Below, piece after piece: positions 46,351 through 54,861 of a DNA stretch of 64,000 nt. Position numbers and translations under genes: made by a program. This DNA comes from Butyrivibrio sp. (GTDB lineage: Bacteria; Bacillota; Clostridia; Lachnospirales; Lachnospiraceae): the NCBI GenBank assembly GCA_015056575.1, contig SVGA01000016.1, positions 1 to 64,000 on the forward strand, given 5' to 3'. The notes beneath the pieces were generated by a model. The model did no database searches, was not told the origin of the DNA, and saw nothing but the letters and a program-made list of their open reading frames with translations. Position 1 is the first letter of the stretch; the number at the start of each line of letters is the position of its first letter.

Positions 46351-47049
46351 ATGAGTCTTACAACAATACTTGATTTTCTTCAGGGAAACAGTGACATTGC
46401 AGTGGCCATCAGACTGTTTCTGGCTATGGTGTTCGGAAGCGTGGTGGGCTGGGAGAGAATAGCAAGACACCACAACGCAGGTATCAAGACCTTTGCTCTT
46501 GTGAGCCTTGGATCGGCGGTGGCAACTGCCCTGAACATATATCTCGCAACACTTCCGGGGCTTAACGCGGATGTCAGCCGTATCCCGGCAGGCGTTGTAA
46601 GCGGAATCGGCTTCCTTGGAGCCGGAACGATCCTGGTGACGGGGCGTAAGCAGATCAAGGGCTTGTCCACTGCGGCGACATTATGGGTAACCTCCTGCAT
46701 GGGCATGGCCATCGGGGCGGGATATCTGGTTGTAGGTATCGTATGTTTCCTTCTGGTAGCTTTTTCAAACATTGTTCTGATGCAGTTCAGCAATCATGTT
46801 GAACAGAACAGCAGATACATGAGCATCTATATAGAAGTCAGCAAGAGCCACGGTGTCACCAAGTTTACAAAGTGGATGGATGAGCAGGGATTTGTTGTGG
46901 TGAGCATGACCAAGAGCAAGGAAAAGACCCTTCAATCCTCCGATACAGGTCTTATGATCGATCTGGATTTCGGAAAGAGTCTCAATCACAACGGTCTGAT
47001 CAACATGATCAGTGATCAGGAATATGTGAATTATGTGGAAGAAGTATAA
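46351..47049 (+). CDS. MgtC/SapB family membrane protein
   Basis: 232 residues. The N-terminal 145 residues hold four or five helices with the MgtC/SapB signature: LFLAMVFGSVVGWERIARHHNAGIKTFALVSLGSA, then IPAGVVSGIGFLGAGTILVTGRKQIKGLSTAATLW. The C-terminal 80 residues form a soluble ACT-like regulatory part, as in other MgtC proteins. GGAAGG precedes the ATG, and a TATAAT lies at 46292-46297 with no good -35 box. The family affects Mg2+ homeostasis, ATP synthase or intracellular survival in other bacteria; its role here is not indicated. The spacer 46029-46350 upstream holds nothing else that I can support. Confidence 0.9.
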   Translation: MSLTTILDFLQGNSDIAVAIRLFLAMVFGSVVGWERIARHHNAGIKTFALVSLGSAVATALNIYLATLPGLNADVSRIPAGVVSGIGFLGAGTILVTGRKQIKGLSTAATLWVTSCMGMAIGAGYLVVGIVCFLLVAFSNIVLMQFSNHVEQNSRYMSIYIEVSKSHGVTKFTKWMDEQGFVVVSMTKSKEKTLQSSDTGLMIDLDFGKSLNHNGLINMISDQEYVNYVEEV

Positions 47050-47062
47050 GCAGACAAATTAA

Positions 47063-47120
47063 AAGGACGGTTCCTTCTGACCCGCTGCTATGCAGTAAGT
47101 CAAAAGAGCCGTCCTTTTTT
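47063..47120 (+). terminator. Terminator after mgtC-like gene
   Basis: The outer stem AGGACGG/CCGTCCT closes a long stem-loop with inner pairing TGAC/GTCA and is followed by TTTTTT. It starts 14 bp after the stop and lies 18 bp before the convergent hydrogenase-chemoreceptor stop. Confidence 0.85.
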
Positions 47121-47137
47121 GCGTAATATTTTATTAT

Positions 47138-49090
47138 TTATCCTTTACTTGCCAGATTCTCTACCTCGTCTCTTACCTTCTCCATGGTGTCTGCAAGAGT
47201 CTCAGTGGAAGATGATATGTCTTTTGCCGAAGTAGCAAGCATCTGAATCTTATCGTTAACCTGGCTTACAATGTTAAGAAGATCTGCGGTCTCGGCGGTG
47301 ATGGCCTCCAGAGCGTTCTTGATATTGTCGTTGGCAGTTCCGCTGTTCTGGGCTGTGGTCTTGGAATCTGCAGCCAGATCGTTTATCTCTCCGGCAACAA
47401 CTGCAAAGCCCTTGCCGGCATCTCCGGCTCGCGCTGCCTCGATTGCTGCATTCAGAGCAAGGAGGTTAGTCTGGTTGGCAATCTCCACAACCTTCTTGTT
47501 GTTGACTTCCAGCTCTCCAAGATAGGAAGTGATCCTGCTCATGGAGTCGTTGACCTTGTTGCAGAACTCATTAACATTGGACATGTCCTCGGAAATTGCT
47601 GAGCTCTCCTCAGCGTTGGTGGTATTACCGGTGCTGATCTCATGCATTGTGGCATTTACCGAGATGAAGTGCTCGTTTATGGTGGTGATGGCATCATGGA
47701 TGCTCTGCCTCTGCTTATCAAGCTCGGCGCGCTCATGCTCAACCATATCCTGAGCTTCTTTCTTCTCAACCTCAACAAGACCCTTAAGATAATGAACACA
47801 GTTGGACTTGTGGTTGAAACCGTTGAAAATAGCCGTCGCCATATCCTTACAGGTCGAGTAGCCGCAGCAGGAGCAGTTGATCTTTCGGGACTCTGGCGTT
47901 GTCTTGTTCATGTCGTTGAAAATAGTATTAAGCTGAGCCTCGGAAGGGATCTTGTGGGCGCACTCGCGGGAGCGGTCCGTGTATTTGCGAAGGTAATCCT
48001 CAAGGCGAAGATTACTGAACTGCTTGTTCAGGGCAGCCATACGCTTTTCAGGTGTAAGAGGGCGCGACCAGGGGCTCTTCTTGGTGTCTTTTTTCACCCT
48101 CTCCTGAATCTCGTGGATGTTGTAAAGAGGATCGTCATTGCCGGTGATCTTTGGATCCGTGCCCGTTCCGGAGATACATCCGCATCTGCAGTTAAGGGCA
48201 TCAATGAACAGGAAAGGTGTCTTGTTTCCTTTGATCCTGTCGGCATTTTTTTCGAGGAAGTGATACATGTGCTTCTCGCCTTCGATCTGTCTTATAAAGG
48301 CATCACTTCCAAGGAGCCAGTAAACGTTGTCCTTAAGTCCGCCGGGCATGGGATAGATTGAACCAAGACCATACTCGATCTCGTCGGAAACGGGAGCACC
48401 GCTGATGCCGTGCTCCTTCACGTATTTCATCAGATGATAGAAGGTTACGTTATAGTCAACATACCCCTTGTTGTTGGGATCGTCTATTTCCATTTTCTTG
48501 GCGATACATGGGCTTATGAATGCCAGTTTGTCGGTTATTCCCATCTCTTTTCTCGCATAGATGGCAGCGCACATAAGAGGACTCTGAACAGGGAAAAGCT
48601 TGGGAAGAAGCTGCGGAAGGTATCTTTCGATATATCCCACAACTGCGGGACAGGGCTGAGAAATACCGCCCATGAAATTGTGCTTTTGGATATAGTTGAT
48701 GTAGGCCCAGGTGGTGATGTCCGCACCGAAAGATACGCTGATGAGGCGGTTTACACCCATTTTCTTGAGGCCGCCCAGTACAGATTCGTATTCTCTTGGA
48801 TAATCTGCCAAAAAAGCCGGTGCGATGAGCAGAGATATCTTTTTGCCGCTCTTAAGATCAGCAAAGAAACGCTCTGTGTCATCGTTGTATTCTCTGGCAT
48901 CGTGTTCGCAGGCGTCAAAGCATGCTCCACAGGCGATACATTTTGTTCCGTCCACATGGATGGCAGATACGCCATTCTCATCGGGCTCGGTGGAAACACA
49001 GGCGCCCATGCAACTGCAGGCGCTGATACACTTGTTACAGCCAACGCAATTATCATTGGTATAAACTAACGCTTTGAACTCATTTGCCAT
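47138..49090 (-). CDS. Soluble [FeFe]-hydrogenase-like sensor fused to a chemoreceptor signalling domain
   Basis: 650 residues, no membrane helix. Residues 12-62 are a two-cluster ferredoxin domain (Cys15, 18, 21, 25 and Cys51, 54, 57, 61). Residues about 85-330 are an [FeFe]-hydrogenase large-subunit domain of the sensory type. The canonical L1 TSCCP is QPCPA (Cys147), L2 is SPCIAKK (Cys195), and L3 is NCRCGCISG (Cys301, 303, 305). Residues about 404-432 hold an extra Fe-S motif ([10 protein letters not shown], plus Cys431), as in RnfB/HsfB-type proteins. A coiled linker leads to an MCP signalling hairpin whose tip includes [20 protein letters not shown] (about 545-600). H2 or redox sensing coupled to CheA/CheW is inferred. 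ATG 49090 follows AGGAGA. Confidence 0.88.
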   Translation of the reverse strand: MANEFKALVYTNDNCVGCNKCISACSCMGACVSTEPDENGVSAIHVDGTKCIACGACFDACEHDAREYNDDTERFFADLKSGKKISLLIAPAFLADYPREYESVLGGLKKMGVNRLISVSFGADITTWAYINYIQKHNFMGGISQPCPAVVGYIERYLPQLLPKLFPVQSPLMCAAIYARKEMGITDKLAFISPCIAKKMEIDDPNNKGYVDYNVTFYHLMKYVKEHGISGAPVSDEIEYGLGSIYPMPGGLKDNVYWLLGSDAFIRQIEGEKHMYHFLEKNADRIKGNKTPFLFIDALNCRCGCISGTGTDPKITGNDDPLYNIHEIQERVKKDTKKSPWSRPLTPEKRMAALNKQFSNLRLEDYLRKYTDRSRECAHKIPSEAQLNTIFNDMNKTTPESRKINCSCCGYSTCKDMATAIFNGFNHKSNCVHYLKGLVEVEKKEAQDMVEHERAELDKQRQSIHDAITTINEHFISVNATMHEISTGNTTNAEESSAISEDMSNVNEFCNKVNDSMSRITSYLGELEVNNKKVVEIANQTNLLALNAAIEAARAGDAGKGFAVVAGEINDLAADSKTTAQNSGTANDNIKNALEAITAETADLLNIVSQVNDKIQMLATSAKDISSSTETLADTMEKVRDEVENLASKG

Positions 49091-49324
49091 GTCCGTCTCC
49101 TATCACAATCAAAAAACCGCATACACATATATTGTAATATGGTTAATGCAAAAAAAGGGTAAGAAGATGTTAAGTTTAATTAAAATTTAAGGAATTCGTA
49201 TCTGCTTACGGTCTCATTCAAAAAGGCGTCAAAAAGTTGTGAAATCCGTCGAAAGAATTGTTATAATAGGATATGAGTTCACTTGGTGGACTTATTCTTT
49301 ACTATGGCGAAGAGGTGACGGATT

Positions 49325-49633
49325 ATGGCAGACAGAGAAGATTTGATCAATCAGCTTGCGGCTACGATGGGAGCCGGGGATTTTGCGCAGACCAAATACA
49401 CAGAGTCAAGATACGATGCCCAGACGGGAACGCTTTACTGCGACGGTATCATGATCACTAAGCCTGTAATTGAGAAGGCAGAGCAGTATTTCAAGACCCT
49501 TAAGTCCAAATGCAGCTACACAGATCCGGCCTCCCGGGAGATGGCCATGATCTATCAGGTGGCCATTGAGGGCATCAAGATGATACGCGACAGCGGCCAG
49601 GAGACCATGAAAGAGGATCGCGGGAATAACTGA
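49325..49633 (+). CDS. Small soluble protein of unknown function
   Basis: 102 residues from ATG 49325, with GAGGTGAC upstream and a TATAAT at 49262-49267. It is hydrophilic, with a segment DAQTGTLYCDGIMITKPVIEKAEQYFKTLKSKC. No signal peptide and no motif that I recognise. It is divergent from the hydrogenase-chemoreceptor gene (gap about 235 bp) and precedes the GH13 lipoprotein by 77 bp. Confidence 0.6.
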   Translation: MADREDLINQLAATMGAGDFAQTKYTESRYDAQTGTLYCDGIMITKPVIEKAEQYFKTLKSKCSYTDPASREMAMIYQVAIEGIKMIRDSGQETMKEDRGNN

Positions 49634-49710
49634 TTGCGATATGCGGCGTGCACCTATAGGGTGTGCGCCGTTTTAGCAACAATAGTATGAAAGAGAGTGG
49701 GGACAATACT

Positions 49711-51471
49711 TTGAGAAAAGAAATATCGGCGGCACTTTTATCAATAATGATAGCGGCAGTTTCAGCAGCAGGATGCGGAAAAGAAGCTGCGCAGGAGAAC
49801 ACCGCGTCTTCCCTGAACATCCTTGATGACAAGTATCGCACAACCTACGAGGTCTTCGTATATTCTTTTTACGACAGCGACAAGGACGGGATCGGCGATT
49901 TAGAGGGCCTTACCCGGAAGCTTGATTACATCAACGACGGCGATGACAGCACCGATACTGACCTTGGCTGCAATGAGATCTGGCTTATGCCGATCTCTCC
50001 GTCCCCCACCTATCACAAATATGACGTTATCGACTACAAGGACATTGACCCGGAGTACGGCACTTTGGAGGATTTTGACAACCTGATAAGCGCCTGCCAC
50101 GAAAGAGGCGTCAATGTCATCATTGATACTGTTTTCAACCACACCTCAGTGGGGCATCCCTGGTTTACCGAGGCTGCGGAATTTCTGAAAAACCATCCCG
50201 AGCTGACAATTGAAGAGGCAGCGGAGCAGTGCCCGTTTATCAACTATTACAGTTTTGACACAGAGAAGAAGGATGGCTACGAGCCTCTTCCCGGCACCGA
50301 CTATTTCTACGAAGCCCGCTTCTGGTCCGGAATGCCGGATCTAAACCTCGACAGCAGCGACGTAAGAGCGGAGCTTAGGGACGTGCTTAAGTTCTGGATC
50401 GACCGGGGCGTTGACGGCTTCAGGCTCGATGCGGTGACATCCTACTACACCGGCGAAGACCTTAAGAACACCGAATTCCTCACCTGGATCAATGATACGG
50501 CAAAAGAGCTGGATCCGGATGCCTACATCGTCGGGGAAGCCTGGACAAGCTCCGCCACCTACACCAAGTACTACAGAAGCGGTATCGACAGCTTTTTTGA
50601 CTTCGACTATGCGGGAAGTGAGGGGCTTATAGCAGGTCTTGCCAGAGGCACCACCCCTGCAGAGAAATACGGTACCTCCCTCATGGTCACCGAGCATGCC
50701 CTTTCGCAGATAAATGAAGACGCCGTGGATGCGCCTTTTTACACCAACCATGACATGGCAAGGTCCGCCGGATATTTCACCGGCAAAGGCACCGAGGACA
50801 AGATAAAGCTGGCGGGCGCTCTGAACCTTCTCATGAGAGGAAACGCCTTTGTTTACTATGGAGAAGAACTTGGCATGAAGGGATCCGGCAAGGACGAGAA
50901 CAAAAGAGCTCCCATGCAGTGGAGCGCCGACGAAAAGGCCGAGGGCATGTGCGTAGGTCCCGAGGCCATGGACAGCTTCTCCATGAAATATCCGGCTCTC
51001 GATGAGCAGCAGGAAGATCCCGGGTCAATCTACAATTACTTTAAGTCTGCCATCAGGCTTCGTAACATGTACCCCGTCATAGCCCGCGGCACCACCAAGG
51101 AAATAGAGGACCTCTCGGGAAAAGAGCTGTGTGTGATGCTAAGGAGCGTATCGGAGGAAGAAGCTGCGAAATTCCTGACAGAAGCCGGAGGCGCAGATGG
51201 CGGAAACGATGCTGAGACCGGAAATGCAGCAAGGGGAGATACTGTAAACGCTTCTGATACATCTGCTTCGGACATTTCAGCTTTCGGGCCGCTGCAGCTT
51301 CTTGTGATCATCAATACCTCAGGTGAGGAGCAGACCGTTGATATCTCTTCAGATGAGAGAACAGCCCGGTTTGACGCCATAGACTATCAGCTCATGACTT
51401 CGGATGCATATGCTTCTGTTGAGAATCATGTGATCACGGTTCCCGCCTATGGAATTGTGGTGCTGAAGTGA
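49711..51471 (+). CDS. GH13 family alpha-glucan-degrading lipoprotein
   Basis: 586 residues from TTG 49711. Upstream in-frame ATGs (49663, 49687) lack a ribosome-binding site and would precede the signal peptide awkwardly, so the start is moderately certain. The lipobox is AAVSAAGC. The (beta/alpha)8 domain carries the alpha-amylase motifs: EIWLMPISPSPTYHKYDV, GVNVIIDTVFNH, GVDGFRLDAV with the nucleophile (Asp240), VGEAW with the acid/base (Glu276), and TNHDMAR with the third carboxylate (Asp348). A C-terminal beta domain follows. It is interrupted by a Gly/Ala/Asp low-complexity stretch (about residues 505-530). It probably cleaves starch or maltodextrin outside the cell. The exact specificity (amylase, neopullulanase, glucosidase) is not decided by these motifs. 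Confidence 0.88.
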   Translation: MRKEISAALLSIMIAAVSAAGCGKEAAQENTASSLNILDDKYRTTYEVFVYSFYDSDKDGIGDLEGLTRKLDYINDGDDSTDTDLGCNEIWLMPISPSPTYHKYDVIDYKDIDPEYGTLEDFDNLISACHERGVNVIIDTVFNHTSVGHPWFTEAAEFLKNHPELTIEEAAEQCPFINYYSFDTEKKDGYEPLPGTDYFYEARFWSGMPDLNLDSSDVRAELRDVLKFWIDRGVDGFRLDAVTSYYTGEDLKNTEFLTWINDTAKELDPDAYIVGEAWTSSATYTKYYRSGIDSFFDFDYAGSEGLIAGLARGTTPAEKYGTSLMVTEHALSQINEDAVDAPFYTNHDMARSAGYFTGKGTEDKIKLAGALNLLMRGNAFVYYGEELGMKGSGKDENKRAPMQWSADEKAEGMCVGPEAMDSFSMKYPALDEQQEDPGSIYNYFKSAIRLRNMYPVIARGTTKEIEDLSGKELCVMLRSVSEEEAAKFLTEAGGADGGNDAETGNAARGDTVNASDTSASDISAFGPLQLLVIINTSGEEQTVDISSDERTARFDAIDYQLMTSDAYASVENHVITVPAYGIVVLK

Positions 51472-51549
51472 TGGTCATGTGATTGATATCTCTTTTACAA
51501 ATTAATGTCGCTTAGGCGAGAATCGCTGATATTTGGCCTTGCCGCTTAT

Positions 51550-51713
51550 TTCAGCGAGAAAAATCCGGATATTTCGCATAAATAGCGCGCCACAAAAGAT
51601 ATAAGCGAGAGAATTCTCTTTTTACTTCGCTGATTTTTGCCATGATGCTGATATTCAGCGAAAAAGCCCTTTTTACTTCGCTGAAAAGTGGCATTATTCT
51701 CAGAATCAGCGAA
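51550..51713. repeat. Alternating TTCGCTGA / TCAGCGAA words
   Basis: TTCGCTGA is at 51626 and 51677. The reverse complement TCAGCGAA is at 51655 and 51706, and a TTCAGCGA lies at 51550. The last four alternate forward-reverse-forward-reverse at about 23-29 bp steps. The 15-mer TTTTTACTTCGCTGA occurs in both forward units. The spacer 51472-51809 holds this repeat and one very short ORF, nothing else that I can support. Confidence 0.75.
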
Positions 51714-51734
51714 AACTGTAAGGAGGGACACAGG

Positions 51735-51758
51735 ATGACCAAACAATGGGATGCATAA
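51735..51758 (+). other. Seven-codon ORF behind a strong ribosome-binding site
   Basis: ATG 51735 is preceded by AAGGAGGG at 7 nt and encodes MTKQWDA before TAA. The HAD gene starts 51 bp later with its own weaker AAAAGGAAG. It could be a leader peptide or a decayed gene start. Confidence 0.3.
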
Positions 51759-51809
51759 GATATGTATCTATTGGGATATTATATTTCGGATAAATGAAAA
51801 GGAAGCTCT

Positions 51810-52655
51810 ATGAATCATCAATACGATAATTACATCTTTGACCTTTACGGGACCCTGATCGATGTTCATACTAATGAACATGAGCCTAAGTTGTGGGAGC
51901 AGATGAGCGGGTACCTCAAGGACAATTTCAATATAAGCATAAAGGGCGAAGAACTCTACAAACTATATACGCAAATCTACGGCGAATACGGTGATAAACT
52001 CAAGACCATAGTGAAGTCCGACTACCCTGAGATCCGCATTTCATGGGTGTGGGACGACATCCTGCGCAAGCTGTGGGATGCCGACAGCACCATAAAAAAC
52101 AGCACCGCAGATAGCGTCGCAAACAGTGTCGCGGGCGATTTAAATAGCCGCGGTGCAGGGAAATCAGGAAAAATACTCCGTCAATTCACCTACCCGCATC
52201 GCCCGCATCTTTTCGGCATCGACAAATCAACGGATATTGCCCCGGAACACATTGCAAAGCTTTGCGCTTTTTTCAGGAAGACTTCAACCTATCATATGCG
52301 CAACTATCCGGATACCCACAAGCTCCTGAAAACCCTAAAGGCCAATGGCAAGAACGTCTATCTTCTCTCCAACGCCCAGAGAGCTTTTACCATGAGGGAG
52401 ATAGGCACCTGCAGGCTTGCCCACTTCTTTGATGACATGTTCATTTCTTCGGACAAGTTGATAATGAAGCCGGAGCCAAGGTTCCTTGAAATGCTCATGG
52501 ACAAACACGGTCTTGATAAGACAAAATGTGTTATGATAGGAAACGAAATCAAAAGCGATATGGAAGTTGCCCGTCGCTGCGGCGTGGACGGCATATTGGT
52601 TCAGAATGGGGATTTTTCCGAAGTCTTTGAGACTACGGTAGGAATTGGATCATGA
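51810..52655 (+). CDS. HAD superfamily hydrolase
   Basis: 281 residues. Motif I is NYIFDLYGTLID (nucleophile Asp near residue 11, with Tyr in place of the second Asp, as in many haloacid dehalogenase-like members). Motif II is YLLSNAQ, motif III is the Lys in LIMKPEPRFLEM, and motif IV is MIGNEIKSDMEVARRCG, in which Asn replaces the usual first Asp. About 50 residues between the cap and core (TIKNSTADSVANSVAGDLNS and beyond) look like a low-complexity insertion. A small-molecule phosphatase role is likely; the substrate is unknown. The stop overlaps the VanZ-like start (ATGA). Confidence 0.87.
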   Translation: MNHQYDNYIFDLYGTLIDVHTNEHEPKLWEQMSGYLKDNFNISIKGEELYKLYTQIYGEYGDKLKTIVKSDYPEIRISWVWDDILRKLWDADSTIKNSTADSVANSVAGDLNSRGAGKSGKILRQFTYPHRPHLFGIDKSTDIAPEHIAKLCAFFRKTSTYHMRNYPDTHKLLKTLKANGKNVYLLSNAQRAFTMREIGTCRLAHFFDDMFISSDKLIMKPEPRFLEMLMDKHGLDKTKCVMIGNEIKSDMEVARRCGVDGILVQNGDFSEVFETTVGIGS

Positions 52656-53197
52656 AATATTTTTTGGAATATATCAAACAGACTTTGCGGTTTGTACTTA
52701 AGCCCATGTCATTTCTTCCGGCGCTGATCATGATGTACGCAATATTCATGTTCTCGTCTCAGGAAGCGGGGGAGAGCAGCAAGCTCAGCTACGATGTGGG
52801 CGTGACAGTGCTAAGCATCGCCAACGATACCTTTGACAGAGGCTGGTCCTCGGAGAGGATAGCGCAGATGTCTGAGCAGGGACAGTATTACATAAGAAAA
52901 GCAGCGCACTTTACGGAGTACTTTCTGTTGGCGGTGAGTGTGGCATTCCCTCTCTACGTATACGGAGTCAGGGGATTTTTGCTGGTTGTAACGGCAGGAA
53001 GTTTCTGCATTGCATACGCATGTCTTGATGAATATCACCAGTCCTTTGTGGCAGGCAGGTCGCCGGGCAAAAAGGATGTCATCATCGACAGCTGCGGAGT
53101 TATTTTGGGAGTGATACTAACCAGGATCATCGGATGGACCGGCCGCATGACTATCTTCAGGCCGCTTTCGGGCAGCGGGAAGAACAGCCGCGGATGA
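52652..53197 (+). CDS. VanZ-like family membrane protein
   Basis: 181 residues with four membrane helices. It carries the VanZ family pattern: a first helix and IFMFSSQEA, then IRKAAHFTEYFLLAVSV, and ACLDEYHQSFVAGRSPGKKDVIIDSCGVILGVIL. VanZ itself gives low-level teicoplanin resistance in some enterococci, but most relatives have no known role and no resistance genes are near. Translation is coupled to the HAD gene through a 4-bp overlap. Confidence 0.88.
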   Translation: MKYFLEYIKQTLRFVLKPMSFLPALIMMYAIFMFSSQEAGESSKLSYDVGVTVLSIANDTFDRGWSSERIAQMSEQGQYYIRKAAHFTEYFLLAVSVAFPLYVYGVRGFLLVVTAGSFCIAYACLDEYHQSFVAGRSPGKKDVIIDSCGVILGVILTRIIGWTGRMTIFRPLSGSGKNSRG

Positions 53198-53241
53198 TAT
53201 AGGCCATTCGTGATAATAAGAGGAAAAGGTAATTTGGGGTT

Positions 53242-54861
53242 ATGCTTAAAGTTTTTTTGGCGGAGGACGAATTTGTCGTTCGCGAGGGGATAAAGAACAA
53301 TATCGACTGGAGTGCTCACGGCTACAACTTCTGCGGGGAGGCGGGAGACGGTGAACTGGCTTATTCCATGATCCGCAAGGAAATGCCGGATATCGTGATC
53401 ACTGACATCAAGATGCCTTTTATGGACGGTCTGACTTTAAGCCGTATGATCAAGGCAGAATTTCCGGAAATTGAGATAATACTCCTCACAGGTTATGAGG
53501 ACTTTGAATATGCAAAGGAGGCCATCAAGATCGGGGTGGCGTCCTATCTTTCCAAACCCATCAGCGGTGAGAGCCTTCTTAAGGAGATCGACGCCGTTGC
53601 AAGAAAGATCGAGGAGAGAAAGCAGGAGCAGGAGATTGCCAGAAAGTATCGCGAAGACATGAAGGAGCGCACGGAGCTTGAGAGGCAGGACTTCTTCCAG
53701 AGCCTTGTCACCGGAGACAGAACCCTTCCTTACCTTCTTGAGAAGGGAAAAGAGCTGTCGATAGACCTTTCGGCTCTTTCCTACAACACGGTTATCGTAA
53801 GAGTCTGGTCTGTAAAGCATGAAGCGGACGAATTCTCCGGAAGCGTTCTCAAGGTGCAGGAAGGGATCGCAGACATAGCCTCAAAGCGCGGCGCGGAGCT
53901 CTTCGAACTTGATCTTGAGGGCAATGCGATCCTCTTTAAGGGGGACAACGAAAATGCGGTAACAGATAATATAAAGAGCAGCATCGAGGAGATGAAACAG
54001 CTCTTTTTGGAATATCCGAATATAAGGTACTTCGGAGGCGTCGGACAGTGCGTTGAGAGGATCACCGACATTCCCGCTTCCTTTGAGTGGGCCGGCAGAG
54101 CCTTTGCCCATCAGTATCTGTCTTCTGACAGCGATTTTCTTTTCGGCTCCGAGGAGGGGCTTCATTCCCAGAAGGAGAACGTTATCCTCTCGGAGATCGA
54201 TCCAAGGCACATAGACAGAAGACTGGTAAAAGAGTTCCTAAGAAGAGGCGAGCCCTCCGAAACAGAGTTCTTTCTTGATGAATTCCTTGAGGGAATGGGC
54301 AAGAATGCAATAAGGTCCACCATGCTAAGGCAGTACATTTCCATGGATATATATTTTTGCGTGGCAGATTTTATAGAGAACGACCTGGGACTTTCAAGAG
54401 CTGACACTAAGGCCAGGATCCCTGCAGCGGAGCTTCTTGCAGATGAGAAGAACACCTACGAGTATCTGGTGGACCTTATCAGTGCTGCGATTGACCTTCG
54501 CCAGGAAAATTCCAGGGGGAGATACCGTGACGTGGTATCCCGGGTCATGGCTTACATCGACGCCCATTACAGCGAGGAGGAGCTGTCTCTTAATACCCTT
54601 GCGGCCAGTGTCAACTTCTCTCCGAACCACCTGAGCGCAGTGTTCAGGCAGGCCACGGGGCAGACCTTCATCAAGTACCTTACGGACTACAGGCTTGATA
54701 AGGCAAAAGAGCTGCTTCTTACCACCTCCAAGAAGAGCAACGAGATAGGAATGCTGGTGGGGTACAAGGATCCCCACTATTTCTCATATCTTTTCAAAAA
54801 GACACAGGGCATGACCACAACCCAGTACAGAGCCGGCTCAGCCGGGGAGGGAACTGAATGA
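53242..54861 (+). CDS. YesN-type response regulator with AraC DNA-binding domain
   Basis: 539 residues. The receiver domain covers 1-125 (phosphoacceptor Asp near 54 in IVITDIKMPFMDG, then LLTGYEDFEYAKEAI and YLSKPIS with the switch Lys). A middle region (about 140-420) of the type found in YesN-like regulators follows. The C-terminal AraC/XylS double helix-turn-helix covers about 435-530 (LNTLAASVNFSPNHLSAVFRQATGQTF and SNEIGMLVGYKDPHYFSYLFKK). It pairs with the adjacent histidine kinase (4-bp overlap). Its likely target is the downstream sugar transporter. Confidence 0.92.
   Translation: MLKVFLAEDEFVVREGIKNNIDWSAHGYNFCGEAGDGELAYSMIRKEMPDIVITDIKMPFMDGLTLSRMIKAEFPEIEIILLTGYEDFEYAKEAIKIGVASYLSKPISGESLLKEIDAVARKIEERKQEQEIARKYREDMKERTELERQDFFQSLVTGDRTLPYLLEKGKELSIDLSALSYNTVIVRVWSVKHEADEFSGSVLKVQEGIADIASKRGAELFELDLEGNAILFKGDNENAVTDNIKSSIEEMKQLFLEYPNIRYFGGVGQCVERITDIPASFEWAGRAFAHQYLSSDSDFLFGSEEGLHSQKENVILSEIDPRHIDRRLVKEFLRRGEPSETEFFLDEFLEGMGKNAIRSTMLRQYISMDIYFCVADFIENDLGLSRADTKARIPAAELLADEKNTYEYLVDLISAAIDLRQENSRGRYRDVVSRVMAYIDAHYSEEELSLNTLAASVNFSPNHLSAVFRQATGQTFIKYLTDYRLDKAKELLLTTSKKSNEIGMLVGYKDPHYFSYLFKKTQGMTTTQYRAGSAGEGTE

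Noticed and set aside
47642..49069. Long plus-strand ORFs opposite the hydrogenase-chemoreceptor gene
   Set aside because: They are antisense shadows of a gene with clear domains; the translations show no recognisable motif.
52652..53197. Glycopeptide resistance gene
   Set aside because: VanZ-like proteins are widespread in Firmicutes without a van cluster; no vanHAX genes are nearby.
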